NCBI RefSeq assembly: GCF_017873715.1 | Contig: NZ_JAGGKM010000006.1 | Span: 62,001 to 126,000, forward strand | Length of the DNA stretch: 64,000 nucleotides | Source of the DNA: Cytobacillus luteolus | Lineage (GTDB): Bacteria; Bacillota; Bacilli; Bacillales; Bacillaceae_L | Direction of reading: 5' to 3' | Shown: in pieces, positions 1 through 7,516 of the stretch | Layout of the letters: every line of letters starts with the position of its first letter | How positions within the stretch are numbered: the first letter of the stretch is position 1 | The notes under the pieces: generated by a model | Seen by the model: only the letters and a program-made list of their open reading frames with translations | Told to the model about the DNA's origin: nothing | The model's database searches: none | Program-made: the position numbers and the translations under genes

Positions 1-289
1 GATTGGGAAACGGTACACAACTATGCTTAAATTCTTCTATATAATCCTTCAATAAATCTTCCCAGTGAAACTTCGTTATTTTATACTCTTTCACTATCTG
101 CTGATATACGGTGTCCTTCCACACATATCCTCTTGCATCTAATTCTATAAATCTAGCTATGTATTCTTCCTTAGGTATATGTCCAACACTATCCACTAAA
201 CGTTCATACTGATTTTGAATAAACTGGGCTACAGAAGCATCCCGATTTAATAATGTACCGTCTAAGTCAAAAAGAACCGCTTTTATCAC
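1..289 (-). CDS. HAD-superfamily hydrolase, N-terminal part (cut by window edge)
   Basis: About 96 codons of the N-terminus are visible; the rest lies before base 1. The translation begins with a hydrophobic beta strand followed by FDLDGTLLN, the HAD motif I loop with the nucleophile Asp and the general acid Asp two residues later. The following helical region (RFIELDARG, HWEDLLKDY) resembles the cap of phosphoglycolate-phosphatase-like enzymes. The start is GTG at 289, or GTG at 298 three codons earlier; neither has a strong ribosome binding site. A soluble cytoplasmic phosphatase is likely, but the substrate cannot be told from this fragment. It is divergent from the iron operon. Confidence 0.8.
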   Translation of the reverse strand, partial: MIKAVLFDLDGTLLNRDASVAQFIQNQYERLVDSVGHIPKEEYIARFIELDARGYVWKDTVYQQIVKEYKITKFHWEDLLKDYIEEFKHSCVPFPN

Positions 290-420
290 TCTAATCACAC
301 CCTATCCCTGAAAGGTATATGGAACATTGAATTTAACTGTAATTTCAATACCTATAAACCACACAAACAATTATGACACAAATTGGCCATACTTTTTTTA
401 AAAAAACTTTGAGAATTCTA

Positions 421-450
421 TTGACTTTGATAATCGTTATCAACTATTAT
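421..450 (+). promoter_or_regulatory. SigA-type promoter of the iron-uptake operon
   Basis: TTGACT at 421-426 and TATTAT at 445-450 are separated by 18 bases, about 60 bases upstream of the lipoprotein start. The first Fur-like box lies entirely in the spacer, so a bound repressor would block RNA polymerase. Confidence 0.65.
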
Positions 451-479
451 AAGTATTGTGATATTGAGATTCATTATCA
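428..479 (+). promoter_or_regulatory. Two Fur-like boxes
   Basis: Box 1 (428-442, TGATAATCGTTATCA) and box 2 (465-479, TGAGATTCATTATCA) each fit the 7-1-7 Fur consensus TGATAATnATTATCA with one mismatch. Box 1 is between -35 and -10 and box 2 is just downstream. Because the operon encodes a ferric importer, Fur is the natural regulator; PerR and Zur boxes share the shape but fit less well. Confidence 0.8.
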
Positions 480-507
480 AATAATAAAAAGTAGGGGTGT
501 ATACATA

Positions 508-1620
508 ATGAAAAAGACAACATTATTTTGGGCTTTTGCACTTATTCTGCTCATTAGCTTAATGGCAGGTTGCTCGAGTTCAGAGGAAACAGCAAAGAAA
601 GAAGAAGAAAAAGTACAAACAGAAACTAAGGAAAACACTGCTGCAACTGAAGAAAAGAAGGAAGATTCAGGTGTAGTAAATTTATATACAGCTCGTCACT
701 ATGATACGGATGATGCAATTTATGCAGCATTCACTGAGCAAACTGGTATTAAAGTAAATGTAATCAAAGGTGAAGGCGATGAATTAATGGAACGTCTTTC
801 ACGTGAAGGTGAAGCAACTGAAGGTGATGTGTTCATTACAGTTGACGCGGGTAACCTACACAGAGCAAAAGAAAAAGAATTATTCCAACCAATCGTGAGC
901 GAAACAGTTAATGGTAATATCCCTGAAAATCTTCGCGATGCAGATAACCAATGGGTAGCTTTAACACAACGTGCTCGTGTTATCGTATATGCTAAAGACC
1001 GTGTAAACCCTAGCGATCTATCTACTTATGAAGCATTAACAGGTGAAAATTGGAAGGGTAAAATCCTTATCCGTTCTTCTGAAAATATTTACAACCAATC
1101 ATTACTAGCTTCTTTCATCGAGTTAAATGGTGAAGAAAAAGCAAAAGAATGGGCTGCAGGAATTGTAGCAAACATGGCTCGTGAGCCAAAAGGTGGAGAC
1201 ACTGATCAAATTAAAGCAGTAGTTGCTGGCGAAGGTGATATCGCTATCTCTAATACTTATTATGTTGGTAGATTAATAAACTCTACAAACCCAGAAGATG
1301 TAAAAGTTGCTGAACAAGTTGGCGTATTCTTCCCTGATCAAGATGGAAATGGAACTCACGTAAACGTAAGTGGTATTGGGTTACTAAAACATGCTAAAAA
1401 TACAGAGAATGCAATTAAATTCATTGAATTTATGACAAGCCAAGAAGCTCAAGGTCAGTTTGCTGAAGGAAACAATGAATATCCTGCAAACACTGCTGTT
1501 GAAGCTTCTGAAACATTAAAATCTTGGGGCGAGTTTAAGGCACAAGACATTAACATGACGATTCTTGGTGAAAAGAATACGGATGCAGTTAAGCTTTATA
1601 ATGAAGTGGGCTGGAAGTAA
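508..1620 (+). CDS. Ferric-iron ABC transporter substrate-binding lipoprotein
   Basis: A 370-residue binding protein of the FbpA/FutA/AfuA type (periplasmic-binding fold II). A lipoprotein signal ends in the lipobox LMAGC, so Cys22 would be lipidated and the protein held on the outer face of the membrane. A charged Lys/Glu linker follows, then the binding domain beginning VNLYTARHYDTDD; Tyr and acidic side chains usually bind ferric iron in this family. An upstream ATG at 373 in the same frame overlaps the promoter and Fur boxes, so the start is placed at 508, preceded by TAGGGGTG. It is followed by the cognate permease and ATPase. Fur repression is expected. Iron could be delivered as free ion or a weak chelate. 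Confidence 0.9.
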   Translation: MKKTTLFWAFALILLISLMAGCSSSEETAKKEEEKVQTETKENTAATEEKKEDSGVVNLYTARHYDTDDAIYAAFTEQTGIKVNVIKGEGDELMERLSREGEATEGDVFITVDAGNLHRAKEKELFQPIVSETVNGNIPENLRDADNQWVALTQRARVIVYAKDRVNPSDLSTYEALTGENWKGKILIRSSENIYNQSLLASFIELNGEEKAKEWAAGIVANMAREPKGGDTDQIKAVVAGEGDIAISNTYYVGRLINSTNPEDVKVAEQVGVFFPDQDGNGTHVNVSGIGLLKHAKNTENAIKFIEFMTSQEAQGQFAEGNNEYPANTAVEASETLKSWGEFKAQDINMTILGEKNTDAVKLYNEVGWK

Positions 1621-1640
1621 TCTTTGAAGCTATATGAAAA

Positions 1641-1667
1641 TGCCGTATCATAATATATGATACGGCA
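1641..1667 (+). terminator. Hairpin between binding-protein and permease genes
   Basis: A perfect 12-bp inverted repeat (TGCCGTATCATA, loop ATA, and its complement) directly after the binding-protein gene. The downstream T-run is weak (ATTCGTCTTTTCC), so it is more likely a partial terminator or mRNA 3'-end stabiliser that keeps binding protein in excess over permease. Confidence 0.6.
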
Positions 1668-1779
1668 ATTCGTCTTTTCCTTGTCATTCCCCCTAAAACT
1701 ATAGATTTTTTCGTTAAATTCATGTAAACTCAAAGTCGAAATTTCTTATAACTCAACATTTTTAAAGGATGTGCAAACC

Positions 1780-3423
1780 TTGAAACTGCTACTTCGCAAC
1801 CTAAAAGTACAATACAATAATTGGGCAGTTTTAAGCCTACTCTTTATCGCCATTCTCCTTTTACCTACTCTCACCATAGGTGTAAGGTTTTTTAAAAAAC
1901 CAAATGAAAATTGGTATCATATTCAAGAGTTTCTTTTAGCTGAATATATCTCTAATACTCTTATTCTAATATTCTTTACCGGTATCTTCTCTGTATTAAT
2001 TGGAGTAAGCCTAGCATGGATTGTATCTGTATATGAGTTTCCTTTTAAAAAGTTCTTTAAATGGGGATTAATCCTCCCATTAGCGATACCACCGTATATA
2101 GGGGCATACACATATAACGGCATGCTAAATTACACCGGGATTATTCAATCAACCTTACGTAATTCCTTTGGGTTAAAGGTAGACCAAAAGTATTTTGATA
2201 TCATGACGATGCAAGGAACCATCTTTATATTTACAATGTTTCTCTTTCCCTATGTTTATATCATCACAAAAGCTTTCTTAGAAAATCAGTCTGCATCACT
2301 CATTGAAAATGCAAGATTACTAGGTAGTAACTCATTCGGAGTATTTTTCCGCGTCGTCCTACCTTTGTCCAGAACAGCCATTATCGGCGGAGTTAGCTTA
2401 GTCATATTAGAAGTCTTAAATGATTACGGAGTTGTGAAGTACTTTGGTATCCAAACCTTTAGCACTGCCATTTTTCAAGCGTGGTTCGGAATGGGTGACC
2501 TCGACTCAGCGATTAAGCTTGCTGGAGTGTTAATGACGATTGTTGTTCTTGTATTAGTTTTTGAAAAGCTTGTTAGAGGTAGACAGAATTTTAACTACTC
2601 TACTACAAAAATCAGACCTATCCAGCCTTATATTCTTCCTAAGTGGCAGAGTTGGACTTTATTTGGATATGCGGCTGCCATTTTATCGCTCGGATTCATC
2701 ATTCCTTTAGCACAGCTTATTTACTGGCTGTTTATGACCTATGAAAGAATTTTTAGTCCTGACTTTATAAAACTTGTCTGGAATTCAGTTTCGGTTGCAT
2801 TTATTTCTTCATCCATTATTATTATTGTTTCATTAGTCATAGCTAATTTCAGCAGATTATCTCAAAGTACACTTGCTCGGTTTATCTCGAGGGTAACTGT
2901 ACTTGGCTATTCAATTCCAGGTACGATTATTGCCATTGGTGTGCTAACGGTTTTCATTGCTTTAGACAAAAACCTTTTCGGATTTTATAAAATGATTGGC
3001 TTAGAACCGACTCTTCTTTTAAGCTTAAGTATTGCAATGCTCTTATTTGCGTATATCATTCGATTTTTAGCCATCGGTTATAATTCGATTGAGGCTGGTT
3101 TTGAAAAAGTAGGCACCTCGTTTACAGAGGCCTCTAGAATGCTAGGTAATACGATTACTAGCTCCTTTTTTAAAGTTGATTTAAAAATGATCAAAGGTGC
3201 TGTGTTAGGTGGATTTCTCTTAGTTTTCATTGATATTTTAAAGGAATTACCATTGACCTTACTACTACAACCCTTTAACTTCTATACACTTGCAACTAAG
3301 GCCTTTCAATATGCGAACGATGAAATGATACAAGAAGCTGCATTAGCTTCATTATTAATTATCTTGGTAAGTAGTGTTTCAATTATCATTTTCCACCGAA
3401 TCTTTGAGAAGGAGGCAAGATAA
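1780..3423 (+). CDS. Ferric-iron ABC transporter permease (fused two-domain)
   Basis: A 547-residue integral membrane protein of the FbpB/FutB type with two fused permease domains, roughly residues 10-270 and 290-545, about 12 membrane segments in all. Each half carries an EAA-loop-like motif facing the ATPase (ENARLLGSNSFG and EASRMLGNTITS). TTG at 1780 is preferred because AAAGGA lies 10 bases upstream; GTG at 1771 is in frame but almost touches that site. The stop codon overlaps the ATPase start by one base (TAATG), indicating translational coupling. The fused arrangement means one polypeptide supplies both membrane halves. Confidence 0.9.
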   Translation: MKLLLRNLKVQYNNWAVLSLLFIAILLLPTLTIGVRFFKKPNENWYHIQEFLLAEYISNTLILIFFTGIFSVLIGVSLAWIVSVYEFPFKKFFKWGLILPLAIPPYIGAYTYNGMLNYTGIIQSTLRNSFGLKVDQKYFDIMTMQGTIFIFTMFLFPYVYIITKAFLENQSASLIENARLLGSNSFGVFFRVVLPLSRTAIIGGVSLVILEVLNDYGVVKYFGIQTFSTAIFQAWFGMGDLDSAIKLAGVLMTIVVLVLVFEKLVRGRQNFNYSTTKIRPIQPYILPKWQSWTLFGYAAAILSLGFIIPLAQLIYWLFMTYERIFSPDFIKLVWNSVSVAFISSSIIIIVSLVIANFSRLSQSTLARFISRVTVLGYSIPGTIIAIGVLTVFIALDKNLFGFYKMIGLEPTLLLSLSIAMLLFAYIIRFLAIGYNSIEAGFEKVGTSFTEASRMLGNTITSSFFKVDLKMIKGAVLGGFLLVFIDILKELPLTLLLQPFNFYTLATKAFQYANDEMIQEAALASLLIILVSSVSIIIFHRIFEKEAR

Positions 3424-4133
3424 TGTTTATTCAATTAACTGATATTAACTTTCGTTATCGAAATGCAGATAAATTAACCCTGCAAAACGTAAGTCTTTCT
3501 ATTAATAAAGGTGAGCTTGTTTCCATTCTTGGTAAAAGTGGAAGTGGAAAAAGTACCATTCTTCGCATTATTGCAGGTCTTGAGGTTCCCTCTAGTGGCT
3601 CTCTACTAGTTGGTGACAAAACACTTGTTGATGAAGCCTGTTTTGTGCAACCCGAAAAACGTGGAATTGGACTGGTTTTTCAAGACTATGCCCTTTTCCC
3701 CCATTTAACTGTGGCAGACAATGTTAAATTCGGGTTGCGTAAAATGAGTCGAAAGCAAAAACTGCAACGTCTAGAGGAAGTGTTGCAGCTAGTTGATTTA
3801 GTTGGGTATGAAAAACGTTATCCATATGAACTTAGTGGTGGTCAACAGCAACGTGTAGCACTGGCTCGTGCACTTGCACCTAACCCGGCACTTATTATGT
3901 TTGATGAACCATTTAGTAATCTTGATGCTGACCTGCAACTACAAATTCGTGAAGAATTACGTTCTATTATAAAAAAAGCGAACATCACTTCAATTTTCGT
4001 CACCCATGATCAATCTGATGCTGCTGCATTAGCTGACCGTGTGATTGTTATGGACGAAGGAAGAATTAGTAAAATTGGTACAACTGAAGAAATCTTAGGA
4101 AGAACTTGTGTTTTTGCTAATAAAAGTTGTTAA
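3423..4133 (+). CDS. Ferric-iron ABC transporter ATP-binding protein (short form)
   Basis: ATPase energising the iron importer. Walker A GKSGSGKST is at residues 37-45, the Q-loop VFQDYALFP near 86, the signature LSGGQQQRVA at 137-146, Walker B ALIMFDEP near 156-163 and the H-loop VTHDQSD near 195. The protein is 236 residues, whereas classical FbpC/PotA-type ATPases are about 350 and end in a TOBE regulatory domain; here the chain stops just after the nucleotide-binding domain (GRTCVFANKSC), so C-terminal trans-inhibition is probably lost. A strong terminator follows, closing a three-gene operon. Confidence 0.9.
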   Translation: MFIQLTDINFRYRNADKLTLQNVSLSINKGELVSILGKSGSGKSTILRIIAGLEVPSSGSLLVGDKTLVDEACFVQPEKRGIGLVFQDYALFPHLTVADNVKFGLRKMSRKQKLQRLEEVLQLVDLVGYEKRYPYELSGGQQQRVALARALAPNPALIMFDEPFSNLDADLQLQIREELRSIIKKANITSIFVTHDQSDAAALADRVIVMDEGRISKIGTTEEILGRTCVFANKSC

Positions 4134-4138
4134 ATGAT

Positions 4139-4169
4139 AGCGCTTTGCAGGTTGCAGAGTGCTTTTTCT
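4139..4169 (+). terminator. Rho-independent terminator of the iron operon
   Basis: An 11-bp stem with two G-U pairs and a GGT loop (AGCGCTTTGCA / TGCAGAGTGCT) followed by TTTTTC, starting six bases after the ATPase stop codon. Confidence 0.85.
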
Positions 4170-4247
4170 ATGGAATTAAAATAGCTTTGCTTCATTTGTG
4201 GTACAATCATAGGGAAAAAAGAAATTTTGAATTGGCTGGTGAAAAAT

Positions 4248-4634
4248 ATGCTTGAAATTAAAACCTCCCCACTTAGTGATGGAGAATTCAATAGAGGAGT
4301 CTTTGCAACGTGTGATATCAAAAAGGGTGAATTAATTCACGTAGCACCTGTTATTCCTTATCCAAATGAACAGCACATGCTAATTGAACATACCGTTCTT
4401 GCAGATTATGTCTATGAATATGGAATTAACCACTCTGCGATCGTTCTTGGCTACGGAATGCTTTTTAATCACTCGTATGAGCCAAATGCTAACTACGAAA
4501 TTAAATTCGAAGATCACACATTTCGCTATTATGCATACAAGGATATAAAAGCAGGCGAAGAAGTTCTGATTAACTACAACGGTGATGTCGATGAAATGGA
4601 TCCGCTGTGGTTTAATAAAAAAGAAGAAGAATAA
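4248..4634 (+). CDS. Small stand-alone SET-domain protein
   Basis: A 128-residue protein that is almost only a SET domain. The pieces seen are RGVFA at 16-20 (start of the fold), NHSYEPNA at 74-81 (the NHS-x-x-PN motif that forms the S-adenosylmethionine pocket and pseudoknot) and GEEVLINY at 103-110 with the catalytic-type Tyr. SET domains methylate protein lysines; bacterial stand-alone members are mostly uncharacterised, so the target is unknown. ATG 4248 is preceded by CTGGTGAAAA; an ATG at 4227 has no site. It is monocistronic with its own terminator. Confidence 0.82.
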   Translation: MLEIKTSPLSDGEFNRGVFATCDIKKGELIHVAPVIPYPNEQHMLIEHTVLADYVYEYGINHSAIVLGYGMLFNHSYEPNANYEIKFEDHTFRYYAYKDIKAGEEVLINYNGDVDEMDPLWFNKKEEE

Positions 4635-4638
4635 AACA

Positions 4639-4678
4639 AATCAGGTCCCCTCTTATTGTGGGAACCTGATTTTTTTAT
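4639..4678 (+). terminator. Bidirectional terminator
   Basis: AATCAGGT pairs with ACCTGATT around a CCC/GGG extension, with a T-run on the plus side and an A-run on the other. It sits between two convergent genes and can serve both. Confidence 0.8.
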
Positions 4679-4689
4679 TATTGATATAT

Positions 4690-5074
4690 TTAAACAAACA
4701 ATTTAGTAACTTGGGAAACGACTTTTTTATCCTTTGTCGAAATCTTCTTAGGCTTTTTGGGAGTTACTACATTGTATTCGTCTAGATGTTCTACAGAAGT
4801 AATTTGAAGATAAAAAGCATCTGTCTTTTTATCACCTTTAAGGTAGCCTTTTAAAATTTTCATTTTTTCAACTGTCCCTTTAATTTTCCTGCTGTAATCC
4901 CAAATAATTTCGTTCTGGTACGTTACATCCATTTTCTCTTTAAAGGCAAGTGCTTCTGAAATCGCTTCCCCGGGGGTTTTAAAAAAAGAATTTGTTCTTT
5001 TCATTCTTTTTTTCTTGAATCCATCTCCTACGTGAACTTGGTATACCATATTTGTTGTCAAATTGGTTAACATC
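4690..5074 (-). CDS. Hypothetical Lys-rich protein
   Basis: An unrecognised, mainly soluble protein of about 127 residues, with a basic N-terminal stretch (FKKKRMKR) and a Lys-rich tail (TPKKPKKISTKDKK). It has no signal peptide or membrane segment. Support for a real gene is that it ends ten bases before a strong bidirectional terminator and faces away from the next gene. The start is uncertain: ATG 5074 abuts GGAAGG, while TTG 5130 has AAGGGA seven bases upstream and would add 19 residues. Function unknown. Confidence 0.5.
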
Positions 5075-5329
5075 CTTCCTGGATTGGTCTCTTGCCTACT
5101 GCTACCTGAGAATAAGCACCAGAAGACCAAGGGTATATCCCTTCTTACTAGTATACCCTACTCTTCCAATAACTACCACCATGAGCAAAACTTTCTACTC
5201 TTGTTGTTTTTACATTTCTCAATATACATATATATGTTAGTGAATAATAAGAAATACTAAGGAATAATATTAAAAATGGACATAGTATGAGATAATAGAA
5301 TTATCTTTGTAGAAAAGGACGGATTGTAT

Positions 5330-5500
5330 ATGAAAAGTAAAAAGAAGTTTGTTGTAGATGAAAAGGTATTGTTAGTTGCAACTGGTGAAACTGTGACCAT
5401 CAGCAATTGTAGTTTTGTTGCAAATATGAAAAGGTATTCTTATACCCTTAAGGAACATCCTAATACGTTCTATTTTGAAGAGGAATTAAAGCCTATTTAA
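5330..5500 (+). CDS. Hypothetical 56-residue protein
   Basis: A short reading frame starting ATG AAA AGT with AAAAGGACGG eight bases upstream. The product begins MKSKKKFVVDEKV and ends EEELKPI; it looks like a compact beta-rich cytoplasmic peptide, with one Cys and no membrane segment. I do not recognise the family. The good ribosome binding site and spacing favour a real gene. The 155 bases up to the next gene hold only a weak inverted repeat (GCAGAAA ... TTTCTGC). Confidence 0.5.
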   Translation: MKSKKKFVVDEKVLLVATGETVTISNCSFVANMKRYSYTLKEHPNTFYFEEELKPI

Positions 5501-5654
5501 GCAGAAATAGGTTGTTTCCTCTGATCTTCCTCGGAATGCTTTCTGCACTCAGCCCTCACCCAAATTGTTTTATGATGTAACACTAATGTTTCCTTATCGT
5601 CTAATAGGGTAGAGATAAAAAACCTCTCCTACAACAAGACAAGGAAGTGTTAAT

Positions 5655-6353
5655 TTGAAAAAGGTTTTAATTATATTATTAAGTATGGTCTTTTCTCTTA
5701 GTTTGGCGGGATGTGCAGGAAATTCTGACACCACTACAGAACCTCCCGCAAAGTCTACCGACGAACCGAAGGAACAGGTTGATCAGACGCCACCAAATAA
5801 TGATACTGATGATTCACCTGAAAACAGTAATGGAAATAATGATTCCGATGATGAACCTATTTCTGTTTCAGAAACGGCTCAAACCATTTTACAATTATTA
5901 AAAAATAAAGATATGAAGACACTCTCAACACACGTACATCCTGATCATGGGCTCCTTTTTTCTCCATATGTTTATGTGTACCCGGAAGAAGCTATAAAGC
6001 TTAAGGCAGCTGAAGTAGAAGGTTTCTTTGAAGATCAGGAAAAGTATGTATGGGGAGTGCGTGACGGCAGTGGTGAACCGATTGAGTTAACGCCTAGTGA
6101 GTATTACGAAGAATTTATTTACACTCATGATTACCATACAGTTGACCCAATCATTGACGAGGTCCACCAACGCGGGAATGCTTTAAATAATATAAAAGAA
6201 GTCTTCCCAGAAGCTACTGTTTTGGAATTTCATGTAGAAGGTACTGAAAAATACTCAGGCATGGACTGGGGCAGTTTGAATCTTGTGTTTCAAGAAGATA
6301 GTAATGGTGTTTTTTATCTCGTAGCTATTGTTCGTGATCAATGGACGATTTAA
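5655..6353 (+). CDS. Lipoprotein of unknown function
   Basis: A 232-residue protein from a TTG start with AAGGAAGTG upstream. The signal peptide ends LSLAGC, giving a lipidated Cys20. Residues about 22-75 are a low-complexity linker rich in Thr, Pro, Asp, Asn and Glu, of the kind that spaces a lipoprotein domain from the membrane through the wall. The C-terminal 150 residues form one folded domain (TILQLLKNKDM to the end) rich in aromatic and acidic residues, with no catalytic motif that I recognise. Monocistronic, ending in a perfect terminator. Confidence 0.7.
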   Translation: MKKVLIILLSMVFSLSLAGCAGNSDTTTEPPAKSTDEPKEQVDQTPPNNDTDDSPENSNGNNDSDDEPISVSETAQTILQLLKNKDMKTLSTHVHPDHGLLFSPYVYVYPEEAIKLKAAEVEGFFEDQEKYVWGVRDGSGEPIELTPSEYYEEFIYTHDYHTVDPIIDEVHQRGNALNNIKEVFPEATVLEFHVEGTEKYSGMDWGSLNLVFQEDSNGVFYLVAIVRDQWTI

Positions 6354-6398
6354 CAAAACAGTGCTAGACACATTTTACGTGTCTAGCACTGTTTTGTT
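6352..6398 (+). terminator. Perfect bidirectional terminator
   Basis: A 20-bp perfect inverted repeat (arms AACAAAACAGTGCTAGACAC and its complement, 7-base loop ATTTTAC), with A-run and T-run inside the arms, between convergent genes. Confidence 0.9.
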
Positions 6399-6414
6399 AA
6401 TCGCAGTTTTTAGA

Positions 6415-6876
6415 TCATACACATGTGAACGATCGAACTCTTCGTAAGTCCGTCCCAAAGTAAACCCACATAAATCCTGTCCAGCGCCATCCTGATACTG
6501 ATCTTCTTCCTACAAAGGTTGGATAAAACCAGAACTGTTGGCCATTAGTTAGCCAAAGGTAAGTATACCGGAATAGGCAACCTCTAATTGATCCTGGGTC
6601 TACCGCAAAAGCACTTGCTTGTTGTTGAATTGGTACACCCGCAGGTGGTGGGCCTGGTGGTGGACCACCGGCTTGGCTTTGTCCTGGTGATGTAAATGGC
6701 AGGCCTCCGGATGGAATACCTGAAGGTGGACCGGATGGCGGACCCATTGGCCCCCCTGGTGGAAATGGACTAAAAAATCTGTCATCATACATTAACTCAC
6801 TTGGTTGGAACTGATTTGCATAGTTATATGAATCATGCCCATAACCGTAATATAACTGTTCTTGATATGGATACAT
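6415..6876 (-). CDS. Pro/Gly-rich protein with conserved aromatic C-terminal domain
   Basis: A 153-residue protein in three parts: a Tyr/Gln-rich head (MYPYQEQLYYGYGHD), a Pro-Gly-Ser repeat region (roughly residues 45-90, GGPMGPPSGPPSG), and a compact aromatic domain beginning GSIRGCLFRYTY and ending SFTC plus Val. The C-terminal domain, rich in Trp, Phe and Tyr with two Cys, resembles hypothetical proteins I recall from other Bacillus genomes. The composition is reminiscent of spore-coat or surface proteins, but that is inference. ATG 6876 has AAAGGAG eight bases upstream; an in-frame GTG at 6885 overlaps that site. Confidence 0.7.
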   Translation of the reverse strand: MYPYQEQLYYGYGHDSYNYANQFQPSELMYDDRFFSPFPPGGPMGPPSGPPSGIPSGGLPFTSPGQSQAGGPPPGPPPAGVPIQQQASAFAVDPGSIRGCLFRYTYLWLTNGQQFWFYPTFVGRRSVSGWRWTGFMWVYFGTDLRRVRSFTCV

Positions 6877-7002
6877 TTGATGCACTCCTTTAACTTATAG
6901 GCTTACATCATCCTATGCATTTGTCTTGGTCCATTCACCTTGTACGAAAGAAAAGGGCTTTTGTCTAGAGGACGTGATACTAAGTCAATAAAAGATAAAG
7001 CT

Positions 7003-7489
7003 ACCCAATATTAACTGATTTATGTGCCCTCCAAATGGGGTTTCAAACAAAACGAGGTCGCATAAATGGATTTATGCGACCTCAGAATGGGGCTTCAAAC
7101 AAAACAAGGTCACATAAACGGATTTATGTGACCTCCAAATGGAGATTCCAACAAAATCAGGTCACATAAACGGATTTATGTGACCTCCAAATGGAGGTTC
7201 CAACACAATAAGGTCACATAAACGGATTTATGCGACCTCCAAATGGCGGTTCCAACAAAATAAGGTCACATAAACGGATTTATGTGACCTCCAAATGGCG
7301 GTTCCAACAAAATCAGGTCACATAAACGGATTTATGCGACCTCCAAATGGCGGTTCCAACAAAACAAGGTCACATAAACGGATTTATGTGACCTCCAAAT
7401 GGCGTTTCTAACAAAATAAGGTCACATAAACGGATTTATGTGACCTCCAAATGGCGGTTCCAACAAAACAAGGTCGCATAAAACATTAT
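7003..7489. repeat. Array of 52-bp palindromic units (array 1)
   Basis: Eight complete units start at 7055, 7107, 7159, 7211, 7263, 7315, 7367 and 7419, flanked by a degenerate unit (7003) and a left half-unit (7471). The period is exactly 52 bases. Each unit is a 28-base palindrome (AGGTCACATAAA, loop CGGA, TTTATGTGACCT: a perfect 12-bp stem) plus a 24-base linker (CCAAATGGCGGTTCC and so on). The 7055 unit keeps pairing through a double change (GTCGCA/TGCGAC); units 7211 and 7315 carry the change on one arm only. It fills the gap between selO and the Pro/Gly-rich gene. No reading frame crosses it. Confidence 0.95.
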
Positions 7490-7516
7490 TGTTGTATTAG
7501 CTGACCGTATCTCTTA

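Noticed and set aside
373-507. N-terminal extension of the iron-binding lipoprotein
   Set aside because: The in-frame ATG at 373 lies upstream of the promoter and Fur boxes and would bury the lipoprotein signal peptide.
5501-5654. Riboswitch or attenuator ahead of the lipoprotein gene
   Set aside because: Only a weak 7-bp inverted repeat with a long loop; no T-run and no known aptamer pattern.
7003-7489. CRISPR array
   Set aside because: The period is regular, but the 24-base linkers are nearly identical between units instead of unique, the repeat is a full palindrome, and no cas genes are present.
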